Below are positions 51,113 to 59,731 of a stretch of 64,000 bases of DNA, piece after piece. Position numbers and translations under genes: made by a program. This DNA is from Deefgea tanakiae (GTDB taxonomy: Bacteria > Pseudomonadota > Gammaproteobacteria > Burkholderiales > Chitinibacteraceae), in contig NZ_CP081150.1 of the NCBI RefSeq assembly GCF_019665765.1, positions 2,294,001 through 2,358,000 of the forward strand. Reading direction: 5' to 3'. Under the pieces are notes generated by a model. It saw only the letters and a list, made by a program, of their open reading frames with translations, searched no databases and was not told the origin of the DNA. Every line of letters starts with the position of its first letter. The first letter of the stretch is position 1.

Positions 51113-53866
51113 TTACCGAAGATTAGAATCACCGTAAACCTGGTCAACAGCAGCCAGCATCTGAGCTAATGCTTCTGCAAAAGGCAACAAAGCAGCACCC
51201 GCATCGCCAGGCGAAGCGTGTAGTGCGGTTTCCAATTGACTTGCCGCAGCCGCCAATACCGGCATACCCAAGGTGCCCGCCACCCCTTTCATCGAATGCG
51301 CCAACCGCTCGGCACTGACATGATCTTTTTGCAGTAACTCCAGCAAACTGGCGTAGGCATCAGAATAGTCAGTCAGAAACTGCTTAAATAAAGCCTCATA
51401 CAACACTGCATCGCCCATCAATCGCTGCAAAACATCACCGGTATTGACCCCTGAAATAGAAGGAACAATACCTTTGTCTATATACCCACCATCAACTTCA
51501 ATCTCAGCAATATCAATAATATGCTGCCCGGCCCATTTGGCAACCGTAGCAAACAACACATCAGGCTGAATCGGCTTGGTGATGTAATCATTCATCCCTG
51601 TATCAAGACAACGTTGCCGCTCATCCGACATCGCATGCGCCGTCATTGCAATAATCGGTAGATCTTTAAAGCGCTCATCGGTACGGATTAATCGCGTCGC
51701 ATAATGGCCATCAAGCACCGGCATTTGCAAGTCCATCAAAATAATGTCGCACGGCAAGGGATCAATCGACAACCAGCCCAAAGCTTCCCCCCCATGCTGG
51801 GCCAAGATGACACTCGCCCCCGCGCCAGTCAGTAGCTCATTGGCAACTTGTTGATTGAGCGGATTATCCTCAACCAACATAATCCTGACCCCATTAAGAT
51901 GCTGACCTCGACTGGTTCGCACCTCATTGAACAGCGCCTCGGATGAGCGCGCCAGCCACAAGGTGAAATGAAATGTACAGCCTTGATTGGCCTGACTTTC
52001 CACCCAAACATCGCCTTCCATCATGGCAATCAGTCGCTTGCAAATCGACAAGCCCAAACCCGTTCCGCCAAATTTACGCGTCGTTGAACCATCCGCTTGT
52101 GAAAACGGCTTAAATAGCAGTTTAATTTGCTCGGGGCTAAGACCAATTCCGCTATCTTTAACGGCAATATGGAGCCGAACTCGACCCTCTAGCTGCGCCA
52201 CCATATCGACATTGACACTGACGCCACCTTTTTGCGTGAACTTAATGGCGTTACTGACCAAGTTATTCAGTACTTGGCCCAATCTTAATGGGTCTCCCAA
52301 CAGTGCCACAGGGCAATCCGGTGCCATATTCAGACTGAGCTGCAAGCCTTTCTCTTCTGCCTTGATTTGGTGCAAGGTGCGCAGCTGCGCAAAAATCGCT
52401 TCAAAACTAAACGGGATATTCTCTAACTGCAAGCGATCCGCTTCAATCTTAGAAAAATCGAGAATATCATTCAAAATATGCAGCAATGATTCAGCGGCAA
52501 GACTAGTTTTACTCAGATAATCACGCTGCTTCGCGCTCAGCTCGGTTTTTAAAGTGAGATGCGTCATGCCAATGATGGCATTCATTGGGGTGCGAATTTC
52601 ATGGCTCATATTGGCTAAAAAATCACTTTTTAAGCGATTAGCTTGATCGGCAGCTTCTTTTGCATTGATTAATTCTTGCTCAGCCGCTTTGCGCAGCTCA
52701 ATGTTTTCATACACGGCAACAAAATGTGTAATTTGCCCTGCCGTATCGCGAATCGGCGAAATCGACACCGACATCCACATCAACGTACCGTCTTTACAGC
52801 GATTGCGTAGATCTTTTCGCCACTCTTCACCAATCAACAGCGATTGCATCAGCTGCTCATGCACTACAGGTTTGGGTGTGCTGCCCAACAAAACTTCCGT
52901 GGGATTCTTACCGAGAATTTCCGTCAAGGTATAACCAAACGTATGTTCAAATTTTGGATTGGTATATTCAATCAGGCCTTTAACGTCCGTAATTAAAACT
53001 GGACTTGGACTAGCTTCGATCGCCGCCGACAACTGTCGCAAACGATTGGCGGCACGTTTTTGCTCGGTGACATCAAAGATCAACCCGTCCAAACATTCTG
53101 CCCGCCCTGCAGCATCACGCACCACTTGACCACGCTCATAAACCCAATGCAGCGCGCCTTTGGCGTCAACAATCCGGTACTCGACCGAGTAGCGCTCTCC
53201 GCCGGCCATCGCAGCATTCACGGCAGAATCAACCACAGGCAAGTCATCTGCATAAATCAATGATCCATAACTACAAGAAGGCTGCGGCGCTAAAAATAGA
53301 TCTGAGGGATAGCCCGTAAGCACCTCAATTTCATCGTTGATATAGTGCATACCCCACGGGTAATCAATTTGACAACGAAACACCACGCCAGGAATATTGC
53401 TGGCTAATGTCCGAAACTGAGCTTCTTGCGCCAATAAGGCCGCCTCTGCATTTTGCCGAGCATCGACCAATTGCCCCATTAATACCGACAATTGCTCCAG
53501 ATCTGCCGTTTTTTCATCCATCGGCGGCAGCCCCAAACTCAGCTGTAGCTGCCTTGCCGTTTGCCACAATGCGTCAATTGCACGCTGGCGCGTTGCCGCC
53601 TCAAATCGCAGTGTTTCATTGGCTTGCGTCAACTCGTCCGAGCTAATTTGCAAGCTACGCGACCCCAAAGCGACATCACGATCAAACTGACTATACGCCT
53701 CATCGGTCGCGGTAATCAGTTTACGCAGGCCAAGCAATACATTGGCCACCGCTCGATTTTCAAGCCCATCCGCGGTTTGCTCGATCGATTGCAACATCGC
53801 TTCAACCGCCTGCTCATCAACACAAGCTAGATGGCGCTTTAATTGACGAGCGAGCAGTTTGTTCAT
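51113..53866 (-). CDS. PAS-PAS hybrid histidine kinase with receiver and HPt (NahK-like partner of the FIST protein)
   Basis: A 917-residue soluble kinase. The helical N-terminus (1-150) ends in a coiled coil and is of a type found in kinases next to FIST genes. Then come PAS 1 (about 150-280, PGVVFRCQIDYPWGMHYIND), PAS 2 (285-405), HisKA with H422 in MSHEIRTPMNAIIGM, HATPase with FGGTGLGLSI, a receiver with D712 (ILMDLQMPVLDG) and an HPt domain with H857 (LAHSMKGVAGTLG). No membrane helix is present. It overlaps the FIST gene by 4 bases (ATGA), strongly implying that FIST is its sensory partner. Confidence 0.92.
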   Translation of the reverse strand: MNKLLARQLKRHLACVDEQAVEAMLQSIEQTADGLENRAVANVLLGLRKLITATDEAYSQFDRDVALGSRSLQISSDELTQANETLRFEAATRQRAIDALWQTARQLQLSLGLPPMDEKTADLEQLSVLMGQLVDARQNAEAALLAQEAQFRTLASNIPGVVFRCQIDYPWGMHYINDEIEVLTGYPSDLFLAPQPSCSYGSLIYADDLPVVDSAVNAAMAGGERYSVEYRIVDAKGALHWVYERGQVVRDAAGRAECLDGLIFDVTEQKRAANRLRQLSAAIEASPSPVLITDVKGLIEYTNPKFEHTFGYTLTEILGKNPTEVLLGSTPKPVVHEQLMQSLLIGEEWRKDLRNRCKDGTLMWMSVSISPIRDTAGQITHFVAVYENIELRKAAEQELINAKEAADQANRLKSDFLANMSHEIRTPMNAIIGMTHLTLKTELSAKQRDYLSKTSLAAESLLHILNDILDFSKIEADRLQLENIPFSFEAIFAQLRTLHQIKAEEKGLQLSLNMAPDCPVALLGDPLRLGQVLNNLVSNAIKFTQKGGVSVNVDMVAQLEGRVRLHIAVKDSGIGLSPEQIKLLFKPFSQADGSTTRKFGGTGLGLSICKRLIAMMEGDVWVESQANQGCTFHFTLWLARSSEALFNEVRTSRGQHLNGVRIMLVEDNPLNQQVANELLTGAGASVILAQHGGEALGWLSIDPLPCDIILMDLQMPVLDGHYATRLIRTDERFKDLPIIAMTAHAMSDERQRCLDTGMNDYITKPIQPDVLFATVAKWAGQHIIDIAEIEVDGGYIDKGIVPSISGVNTGDVLQRLMGDAVLYEALFKQFLTDYSDAYASLLELLQKDHVSAERLAHSMKGVAGTLGMPVLAAAASQLETALHASPGDAGAALLPFAEALAQMLAAVDQVYGDSNLR

Positions 53867-55008
53867 GCTTGCGATTCACTCAAAATGGTGATGGTCATCG
53901 TTTGATTATGTAATTTACACTCAGTCGAATTTACAAACGGGCTAATTTCGCCATAGGAATAAAATCCAGCTATGGCAATATGCTGGCCAAATACATCACC
54001 AACCGCTTCGATTTCTTCATCAATACGTCCCCCCATCACCAGCTTGCGACCCACGCAGCTCACCAACAAACCCAAACCTTGTCCAACTTGACTAACCATC
54101 TCTTGGGCCGCATTGGCTGCAGCTTCTGCTCCTTCAACCAAAGCATCATTGCTGGCATGCATCAGGCGCAAATAACCATCGGTTTGAATATCTCCGGCCA
54201 AAATCAAACTGCCATTAGCCTCATCAACGCCTAAAATTGTACGCACCAAGCCCATCGCGGAGTGATCTTGCCCCAGCATCTCAAAGGGAAACAGCAAGCC
54301 CGATGACGGCAATTGCGCCGCATATTCGCCAAGGTAGCGCTTATAGACTTCTAATGCGGGCTCGCCATCGAGCTCAAACAGCACATTGCCGATACTGCGT
54401 GTTACTTTTCGCGCAGGGCCAAATGGTTTCCAACCACCAAACGAACCATGACCGATTTGTACGCCAACAGGGATCGCCAGAGCCACCACGGTATTGCTCG
54501 CGACGCCGTCATTACTGAGCACCGCCGTTTGTCCAAATGCGGTCCCGTCGCCGGCCAAACCGCCCATAATCGGTACCCCGCCAGCTAAGCCACTGGCCAA
54601 ACCTTGCACCAAAGCACTGCCATTGATATTAACGCCCTGCCCCAGCACCAGCACCCCCGATAAAGGCTGCTGATTCAAAATCGAAGCTAAGCGTTGCCCT
54701 GCTGCCTCACTGTCTTCCATACTCGCCAACTGCGTCACCGCGGTCTGCGGCACGCCAAACGGCCACTGCACCGCCGTGATCACGCAACTGTCATCATCAA
54801 CACCATCGGCTGAAATTTCCCCCGCAGTTGAGCAACCCAATAAAGCAGCATCTGGAAACTGTTGTCGCAATATTGAAAAGCATTGCGCATCACTCAATAG
54901 GGCTCGACTCGCAAACACCAACAACCATTGCGGCTGAATGGCGGCTAAGCTTTGTAGCTCAACACTGAGCTCAGATAACTGTTTCACTTTAATTTGCTTA
55001 ACTTGCAT
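53863..55008 (-). CDS. FIST-domain sensor protein (NosP-like candidate)
   Basis: A 381-residue cytoplasmic protein with FIST_N (LLVFASRALLSDAQCF, ALLGCSTAGEISADGVDD, MGGLAGDGTAFGQTAV) followed by FIST_C (EVYKRYLGEYAAQLPSSGLL, GYLRLMHASNDALVEGA, AIAGFYSYGEISPF). Characterised FIST proteins named NosP bind heme and nitric oxide and inhibit a co-cistronic kinase, NahK, which controls biofilm via a phosphorelay. The overlapping kinase gene gives the same arrangement. Whether this protein binds heme cannot be judged from sequence. Confidence 0.9.
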   Translation of the reverse strand: MQVKQIKVKQLSELSVELQSLAAIQPQWLLVFASRALLSDAQCFSILRQQFPDAALLGCSTAGEISADGVDDDSCVITAVQWPFGVPQTAVTQLASMEDSEAAGQRLASILNQQPLSGVLVLGQGVNINGSALVQGLASGLAGGVPIMGGLAGDGTAFGQTAVLSNDGVASNTVVALAIPVGVQIGHGSFGGWKPFGPARKVTRSIGNVLFELDGEPALEVYKRYLGEYAAQLPSSGLLFPFEMLGQDHSAMGLVRTILGVDEANGSLILAGDIQTDGYLRLMHASNDALVEGAEAAANAAQEMVSQVGQGLGLLVSCVGRKLVMGGRIDEEIEAVGDVFGQHIAIAGFYSYGEISPFVNSTECKLHNQTMTITILSESQA

Positions 55009-55063
55009 CGTGGAAGCCCTTATGAATGACTTTTCAGCTTAGCAAACACATCTTTTTTCGCCC

Positions 55064-55090
55064 AAAAAAAAACCGGCTTAATCGCCGGTT
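55064..55090 (-). terminator. Intrinsic terminator of cca
   Basis: On the minus strand AACCGGC, GATTAA, GCCGGTT, then a run of about nine T in total. It separates cca from the FIST/kinase operon. Confidence 0.92.
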
Positions 55091-55107
55091 GTTATTATTT
55101 ATAAATA

Positions 55108-56337
55108 TTACTTTGTCGAATTCTGCCAAGCCTGTTTGGCTAAACCAATCGCAGCCACTCTCGCCGCAGCGACCGCATTCGCAATCTCTTTGGGATTAGC
55201 ACATTGCGCCGCAATAGCCCCCGCATCCACAGCGGTGGCGGCGGAGCGCATGTTTAGTAAATATTCGCGCTGCGGATAGGCGCAATTCTCAAATTGATAA
55301 CGTCCGCGCGCATCAGCGAGGCAAGCATCAAGTAATTGCGTAAAACGCTCAGAACGACGCAGCGCATCACAGCGCATCAAGAGCGCTAACACCGTTTCTG
55401 GCCGTAATTGTTCAGCAGTGTGCACCAGGGTATGTTCTCGGCAAACCAATACAGCAAGCTCTTTGCAATCGCTTGGTACACGCAAACGTTGGCACAGCGC
55501 TTCGACCAGCGGCACGCCACGCGCTTCGTGACCAATATGGCGTGGCAACACTTCCTGCTGCGTTTTCGCTTTACCCAAATCGTGGCACAGCGCGGCAAAG
55601 CGAGTCGCTAGCGGCCAACTTTGCGCGGCGGTGTAATCCAGCACCAGCATCGTGTGCAAGCCACTATCGACTTCGGGGTGGAAATCTGCGCGTTGCGGCA
55701 CGCCCCACAGCGCATCGATTTCTGGTGCAATTCGGGCCAATGCACCGCACTCACGCAAGATTTCAAACATCAAGCTCGGCTTATCTTCCATCAAACCTTT
55801 GGCCATTTCCTGCCAAACGCGCTCGGCGACCAGATGATCGACTTCGCCATCTGCAACCATCTGCCGCATCAACGCCATCGTTTCTGGCGCTACGGCAAAG
55901 CCAAATCTCGCCGCAAATCGTGCGAGTCGCAAGATTCGGACTGGATCCTCAGCAAATGCGGGTGACACATGGCGCAGAACTTTGGCCGCCAAATCCGCTT
56001 GCCCACCATACGGGTCGATCAAGTTACCGTGCTCATCTTCGGCAATCGCGTTGATGGTTAAATCGCGGCGCAGTAGGTCTTCTTCCAAAGTCACATCTGG
56101 GCTAGCCTGCACTTCAAAGCCTGTATAGCCGTGGCCGCTTTTACGCTCAGTGCGTGCAAGCGCATACTCCTGATGCGTTTTCGGATGCAAAAACACGGGA
56201 AAATCTTTACCAACGGCTTGATAGCCTAAATCGAGCATCTGCTGCGGCGTTGCACCGACCACCACCCAATCGATGTCTTTGACCGGCAGTCCCAATAAAC
56301 GATCCCGAACCGCACCGCCAACGCGATAGACCTGCAT
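55108..56337 (-). CDS. cca: Multifunctional CCA tRNA nucleotidyltransferase
   Basis: Adds or repairs the 3' CCA of tRNAs. The N-terminal nucleotidyltransferase has GGAVRDRLLGLPVKDIDWVV and the head region with RRDLTINAIAED. The neck/body holds HVSPAFAEDPVRILRLARFA. A C-terminal HD phosphohydrolase domain follows (HTMLVLDYTA, ALCHDLGKAKT), as in gammaproteobacterial class II enzymes. At 409 residues it is full length. It is divergent from cysK with 91 bases between starts. Confidence 0.96.
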   Translation of the reverse strand: MQVYRVGGAVRDRLLGLPVKDIDWVVVGATPQQMLDLGYQAVGKDFPVFLHPKTHQEYALARTERKSGHGYTGFEVQASPDVTLEEDLLRRDLTINAIAEDEHGNLIDPYGGQADLAAKVLRHVSPAFAEDPVRILRLARFAARFGFAVAPETMALMRQMVADGEVDHLVAERVWQEMAKGLMEDKPSLMFEILRECGALARIAPEIDALWGVPQRADFHPEVDSGLHTMLVLDYTAAQSWPLATRFAALCHDLGKAKTQQEVLPRHIGHEARGVPLVEALCQRLRVPSDCKELAVLVCREHTLVHTAEQLRPETVLALLMRCDALRRSERFTQLLDACLADARGRYQFENCAYPQREYLLNMRSAATAVDAGAIAAQCANPKEIANAVAAARVAAIGLAKQAWQNSTK

Positions 56338-56428
56338 ATTCTTTCCTTAAAATGAAGAGTTCCTTCAATTGCGCGAACAACTGCGATTACAATCTGATTA
56401 TCGCTTAATTCACCCCAAGGATAAACGC

Positions 56429-57361
56429 ATGAAAATCGCTAATAATGTCACCGAACTAATCGGCCGCACGCCGCTGGTTAAACTGAACCGTGTTACCGAA
56501 GGTTGTGTTGCGACCCTCGTTGCTAAATTGGAATACATGAATCCATCGCATTCAGTCAAAGACCGCATCGCAGTCAGCATGATTGACGCGGCGGAAGCGG
56601 CAGGCCAAATCGGCCCGGATACGGTGATTGTTGAGCCAACATCGGGCAATACTGGCATTGGTTTAGCGATGGTGTGCGCGGCGCGCGGCTATAAATTGGT
56701 GCTGACGATGCCAGAAACGATGTCGAAAGAACGTCGTGCGCTATTGCGTGGTTATGGCGCTGAATTGATCTTAACGCCAGGTCCTGATGGCATGGGTGGT
56801 GCGATTGCCAAGGCCAAAGCCCTCACTGAAGAACACAGCAATTACTTAATGCTGCAACAATTTGAAAATCCAGCCAATCCAGAAATTCACCGCAACACCA
56901 CGGCGATTGAATTGTGGGAAGATACCGACGGCCAAATCGACATTTTAATTTCTGGCGTGGGTACCGGCGGCACGATTACCGGTATCGCTGAAGTCATCAA
57001 AGCAAAAAAACCATCCTTCCAAGCGATTGCAATTGAACCCGATGCCAGCCCAGTGCTCAGCGGCGGCGCAAAAGGCCCGCATCCAATCCAAGGCATCGGC
57101 GCTGGCTTTGTGCCAGCGGTACTCAATACAGCGATTTACGATGAAGTGATTCGTGTAACGAACGACGACGCGTTTGCGATGGCGCGTTTGATGGCAACAC
57201 AAGAAGGGATTTTGTGCGGGATTTCAGCAGGTGCGGCAACGTGGGCAGCGATTCAAATGGCGAAACGCCCAGAAAACGCCGGCAAGCTGATTGCAATTAT
57301 TATTCCATCGTTTGGCGAGCGCTATTTGTCGACTAAGTTGTTTGAAGGTCTGGCAGACTAA
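56429..57361 (+). CDS. cysK: Cysteine synthase A (O-acetylserine sulfhydrylase)
   Basis: PLP enzyme that makes cysteine from O-acetylserine and sulfide. The PLP lysine is K44 in NPSHSVKDR; the substrate loop is [10 protein letters not shown]; the phosphate-binding loop is [31 protein letters not shown] and [11 protein letters not shown] favour CysK over CysM. The 310-residue length fits. The start at 56429 follows AAGGATAAACGC; an upstream ATG at 56369 lacks one. It is convergent with the CHASE-PAS gene, with repeat copy D between. Confidence 0.94.
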   Translation: MKIANNVTELIGRTPLVKLNRVTEGCVATLVAKLEYMNPSHSVKDRIAVSMIDAAEAAGQIGPDTVIVEPTSGNTGIGLAMVCAARGYKLVLTMPETMSKERRALLRGYGAELILTPGPDGMGGAIAKAKALTEEHSNYLMLQQFENPANPEIHRNTTAIELWEDTDGQIDILISGVGTGGTITGIAEVIKAKKPSFQAIAIEPDASPVLSGGAKGPHPIQGIGAGFVPAVLNTAIYDEVIRVTNDDAFAMARLMATQEGILCGISAGAATWAAIQMAKRPENAGKLIAIIIPSFGERYLSTKLFEGLAD

Positions 57362-57371
57362 GCAAAACAAG

Positions 57372-57418
57372 GGTATCGGCCTGTAGACACTTAATAAAAA
57401 TAGCTACAGACCAATACC
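57372..57418. repeat. Dispersed 47-bp palindrome, copy D
   Basis: GGTAT at 57372 (preceded by another G) and ATACC ending at 57418. GGCCTGTAG and CTACAGACC are its pairing arms around an A/T-rich centre. It ends two bases before the complement of the stop codon of the output-less CHASE-PAS gene. Confidence 0.78.
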
Positions 57419-57420
57419 CA

Positions 57421-59607
57421 CTAAAACCCATCCACTCGCTCATTCTCATCGCGCCAATTGCTGACATCGCGAAACACCAATACCGCACCTAAAGTACGAT
57501 TGTTTTCATCGCGAATTCTCGCCGCGCTTTCCTCAATTTGAAAATGTAAGCCCAACTTATTGAGTAAGACACTACGCCGCGCCCCTTGATTGTCGGCGCC
57601 TCCCTGCAACGAAGCTGTGACCAAATTAGCCAACGGCAAACGATTTTTCACGTCAACCGATTGATAAACTGCACCCAAAAATTGACCTCGCGCCATTTCT
57701 AATTCCCAGCCCAACAAGGCCGAAGCGACAGGATTAATATAATCAATCCGCCCATTCACATCCGTCGTCAGTACGCCATCGGCAATCGATTCTAATGTGG
57801 CCAATGCCCGTTGCCGCTCTTCGAATAAGGCCACTTGAGCATTGCGCATGGCAGTAACATTACGCCCAACCCCACGATAGCCAGCAAAAGAGCCGTCCGC
57901 AGCAAAGATGGGGCGACCTGAAACACTAAAGTACAAAATCTGATTGTTTAAAAACGCTTGGTATTCAAAGTCACGATACGGCCAATGCGACGCCAAAACA
58001 CTACGATGCGCATCCCACTGCGCCTCACTTAAGCCCCCCGAGCCCAACTCCCAGCGGCATTTGCCGATAAAGATCGCTGGATTTACATCCAAATCAGCAA
58101 AGAAACCACCCGACACATAGGTAAATCTGGCTTGCGCGTCTTGCTCCCAAAACCAATCGCTCGAGACCTCAACCAATTCACTCAATCGATCCAACTTATA
58201 TTGCAACTCTTGGGTCAGCGCAGCCCCCGCACTGATATCTCGCGCATGGAGTACATTACCTACCCAGTGCAAGCCTTGATTTCGCAACGGTTTGATAATC
58301 ACATCGTATTGTCGCAAAACACCATCACGATCAAGATGCTGTTGGCTCAGTTGTACTGGCATCGCCAAATTACCCAGCTCAGCGGCATCAAATACAAACT
58401 GATTCTCGCTAAGGAGGCCTTGCTCGCCTTCAGCAAAACGCTGCTCGGCCACCGCATTGGCATAAATGACGGCGCCATTGATGTCTCTCAAAATGAGCGG
58501 ATCGCTCACCGCATCGAGCATCGCTCGACTTTGGCGCTCAAACGTTAAGCTCTGAATTGACTCTTGCCCTTGAGCGGCCAATTCAAGTGCGCGTTGACGT
58601 TGAAAAAACCGCTGAAACGCTACAGCCAGTACGCAACTTAAAGTGCAACCCAATAAAGCCAAAAACAGGATTAAGCGTTGCTCTGATGGCAATAAAGCAC
58701 CATGCAAGTTCGCAAACTCCAAACGCCATTGCCGCCCAAATATATTCACAATTTGGCTCTCTGCGGCCCCATATTGGCTAATGGCAGCCGACCATTTTTT
58801 AGATGTAAATAAAATTGTGCTCTCTGCGTCTCCCACCATTTGATTAGGGCCAAGATCCATGAGGCGAATCGCGAAACCAGAAGACTGGGCGTCGCGCTCA
58901 ATACCTCGCAGCAATTCGCTCACCTTGAACCATACGACGGCACTTCCCAGATAGTTGTCTTGCAATAACTCCGCTGTAGGCTGCTCAAACACGTTTTGAA
59001 AAATCGGCAAATAAAGTGCGTATACATTCCCATTGGGCTGACCGCGCAAGTTAATCGGCGCGCCCCACGCTAAGCCAGTACTTAGCGCAGAGTCTAAATT
59101 GGCTTGAATCGACGGAACCTTGGCCAAATCCTCCCCCAGCCACAGGGCGGAACTTCGATTAAGCGGGCTAACCATCTCCAGCACCTGCGCTTGCACAGAG
59201 TCTGTTTGTACGCCAAATTGGGCATAAAACCCCGCGCCAAAATCAGTATTTGAACGATGCGTTAACACATACTCATCAAGAAGCGCATTAGCAACGGGGC
59301 GAATAAATCCAATGGCAAAAATGGCTGGCGCACGATTTGGAAAGTTGGTATTGAGTGCCAACTGATTAAACTGCCCACGTGACAAGCTAGGCTGCGCAAT
59401 AAACGCCGCTTGGATTTGACGCAAAATGGCTTCTTTTTGATCCAGATCGGCAGCTAATTGCAAGGCGATCGCTTGCTGCAGCTCATTTGTTCGCTGCGAG
59501 CTAGATGACGTCATTTGGCCATACCACAAGCCGATCATGGCCGCGGTCAGAATCAATCCGCTCAAAAAAATCAAAATTGCGACTCGGAAGCGTTGAATGT
59601 TAGGCAT
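57421..59607 (-). CDS. CHASE-PAS sensor lacking an output domain (probably C-terminally truncated)
   Basis: A 728-residue membrane sensor. First transmembrane helix (FRVAILIFLSGLILTAAMIG), periplasmic CHASE domain (about 35-310, with PNRAPAIFAIGFIRPV and SGFAIRLMDLG), second helix (LILFLALLGCTLSCVLAVAF), then three PAS units (about 360-720). The third ends with LGAVLVFRDVSNWRDENERV and then only DGF-stop. In proteins of this type the phrase LVFRDVS is followed directly by a GGDEF domain. Here none follows and the downstream DNA belongs to convergent cysK, so the output has been lost. Repeat copy D begins two bases beyond the stop. It may be a decaying gene, or act through a partner. Confidence 0.85.
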   Translation of the reverse strand: MPNIQRFRVAILIFLSGLILTAAMIGLWYGQMTSSSSQRTNELQQAIALQLAADLDQKEAILRQIQAAFIAQPSLSRGQFNQLALNTNFPNRAPAIFAIGFIRPVANALLDEYVLTHRSNTDFGAGFYAQFGVQTDSVQAQVLEMVSPLNRSSALWLGEDLAKVPSIQANLDSALSTGLAWGAPINLRGQPNGNVYALYLPIFQNVFEQPTAELLQDNYLGSAVVWFKVSELLRGIERDAQSSGFAIRLMDLGPNQMVGDAESTILFTSKKWSAAISQYGAAESQIVNIFGRQWRLEFANLHGALLPSEQRLILFLALLGCTLSCVLAVAFQRFFQRQRALELAAQGQESIQSLTFERQSRAMLDAVSDPLILRDINGAVIYANAVAEQRFAEGEQGLLSENQFVFDAAELGNLAMPVQLSQQHLDRDGVLRQYDVIIKPLRNQGLHWVGNVLHARDISAGAALTQELQYKLDRLSELVEVSSDWFWEQDAQARFTYVSGGFFADLDVNPAIFIGKCRWELGSGGLSEAQWDAHRSVLASHWPYRDFEYQAFLNNQILYFSVSGRPIFAADGSFAGYRGVGRNVTAMRNAQVALFEERQRALATLESIADGVLTTDVNGRIDYINPVASALLGWELEMARGQFLGAVYQSVDVKNRLPLANLVTASLQGGADNQGARRSVLLNKLGLHFQIEESAARIRDENNRTLGAVLVFRDVSNWRDENERVDGF

Positions 59608-59634
59608 CGCCAGAATTTACTCAAAATGGAAGGC

Positions 59635-59665
59635 AAAAAGACGCCCCACGTTTAACGGCAGGGCG
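59635..59665 (-). terminator. Probable terminator of ilvA
   Basis: On the minus strand CGCCC ... GGGCG with a 14-base loop holding a small inner CGTT/AACG pairing, then TCTTTTT, 67 bases past the ilvA stop. Confidence 0.6.
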
Positions 59666-59731
59666 ACATGCATTACTTACTATAGAATGGAATGCGATAA
59701 ATAGCTGTGTTGCACGCCAGCGCGTTGCAAT

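Noticed and set aside
52023-52520. Plus-strand open frame of 165 codons
   Set aside because: It is antisense to the conserved kinase core of the FIST-linked histidine kinase.
55473-56054. Plus-strand open frame of 193 codons
   Set aside because: It is fully antisense to cca, which has clear family motifs throughout.
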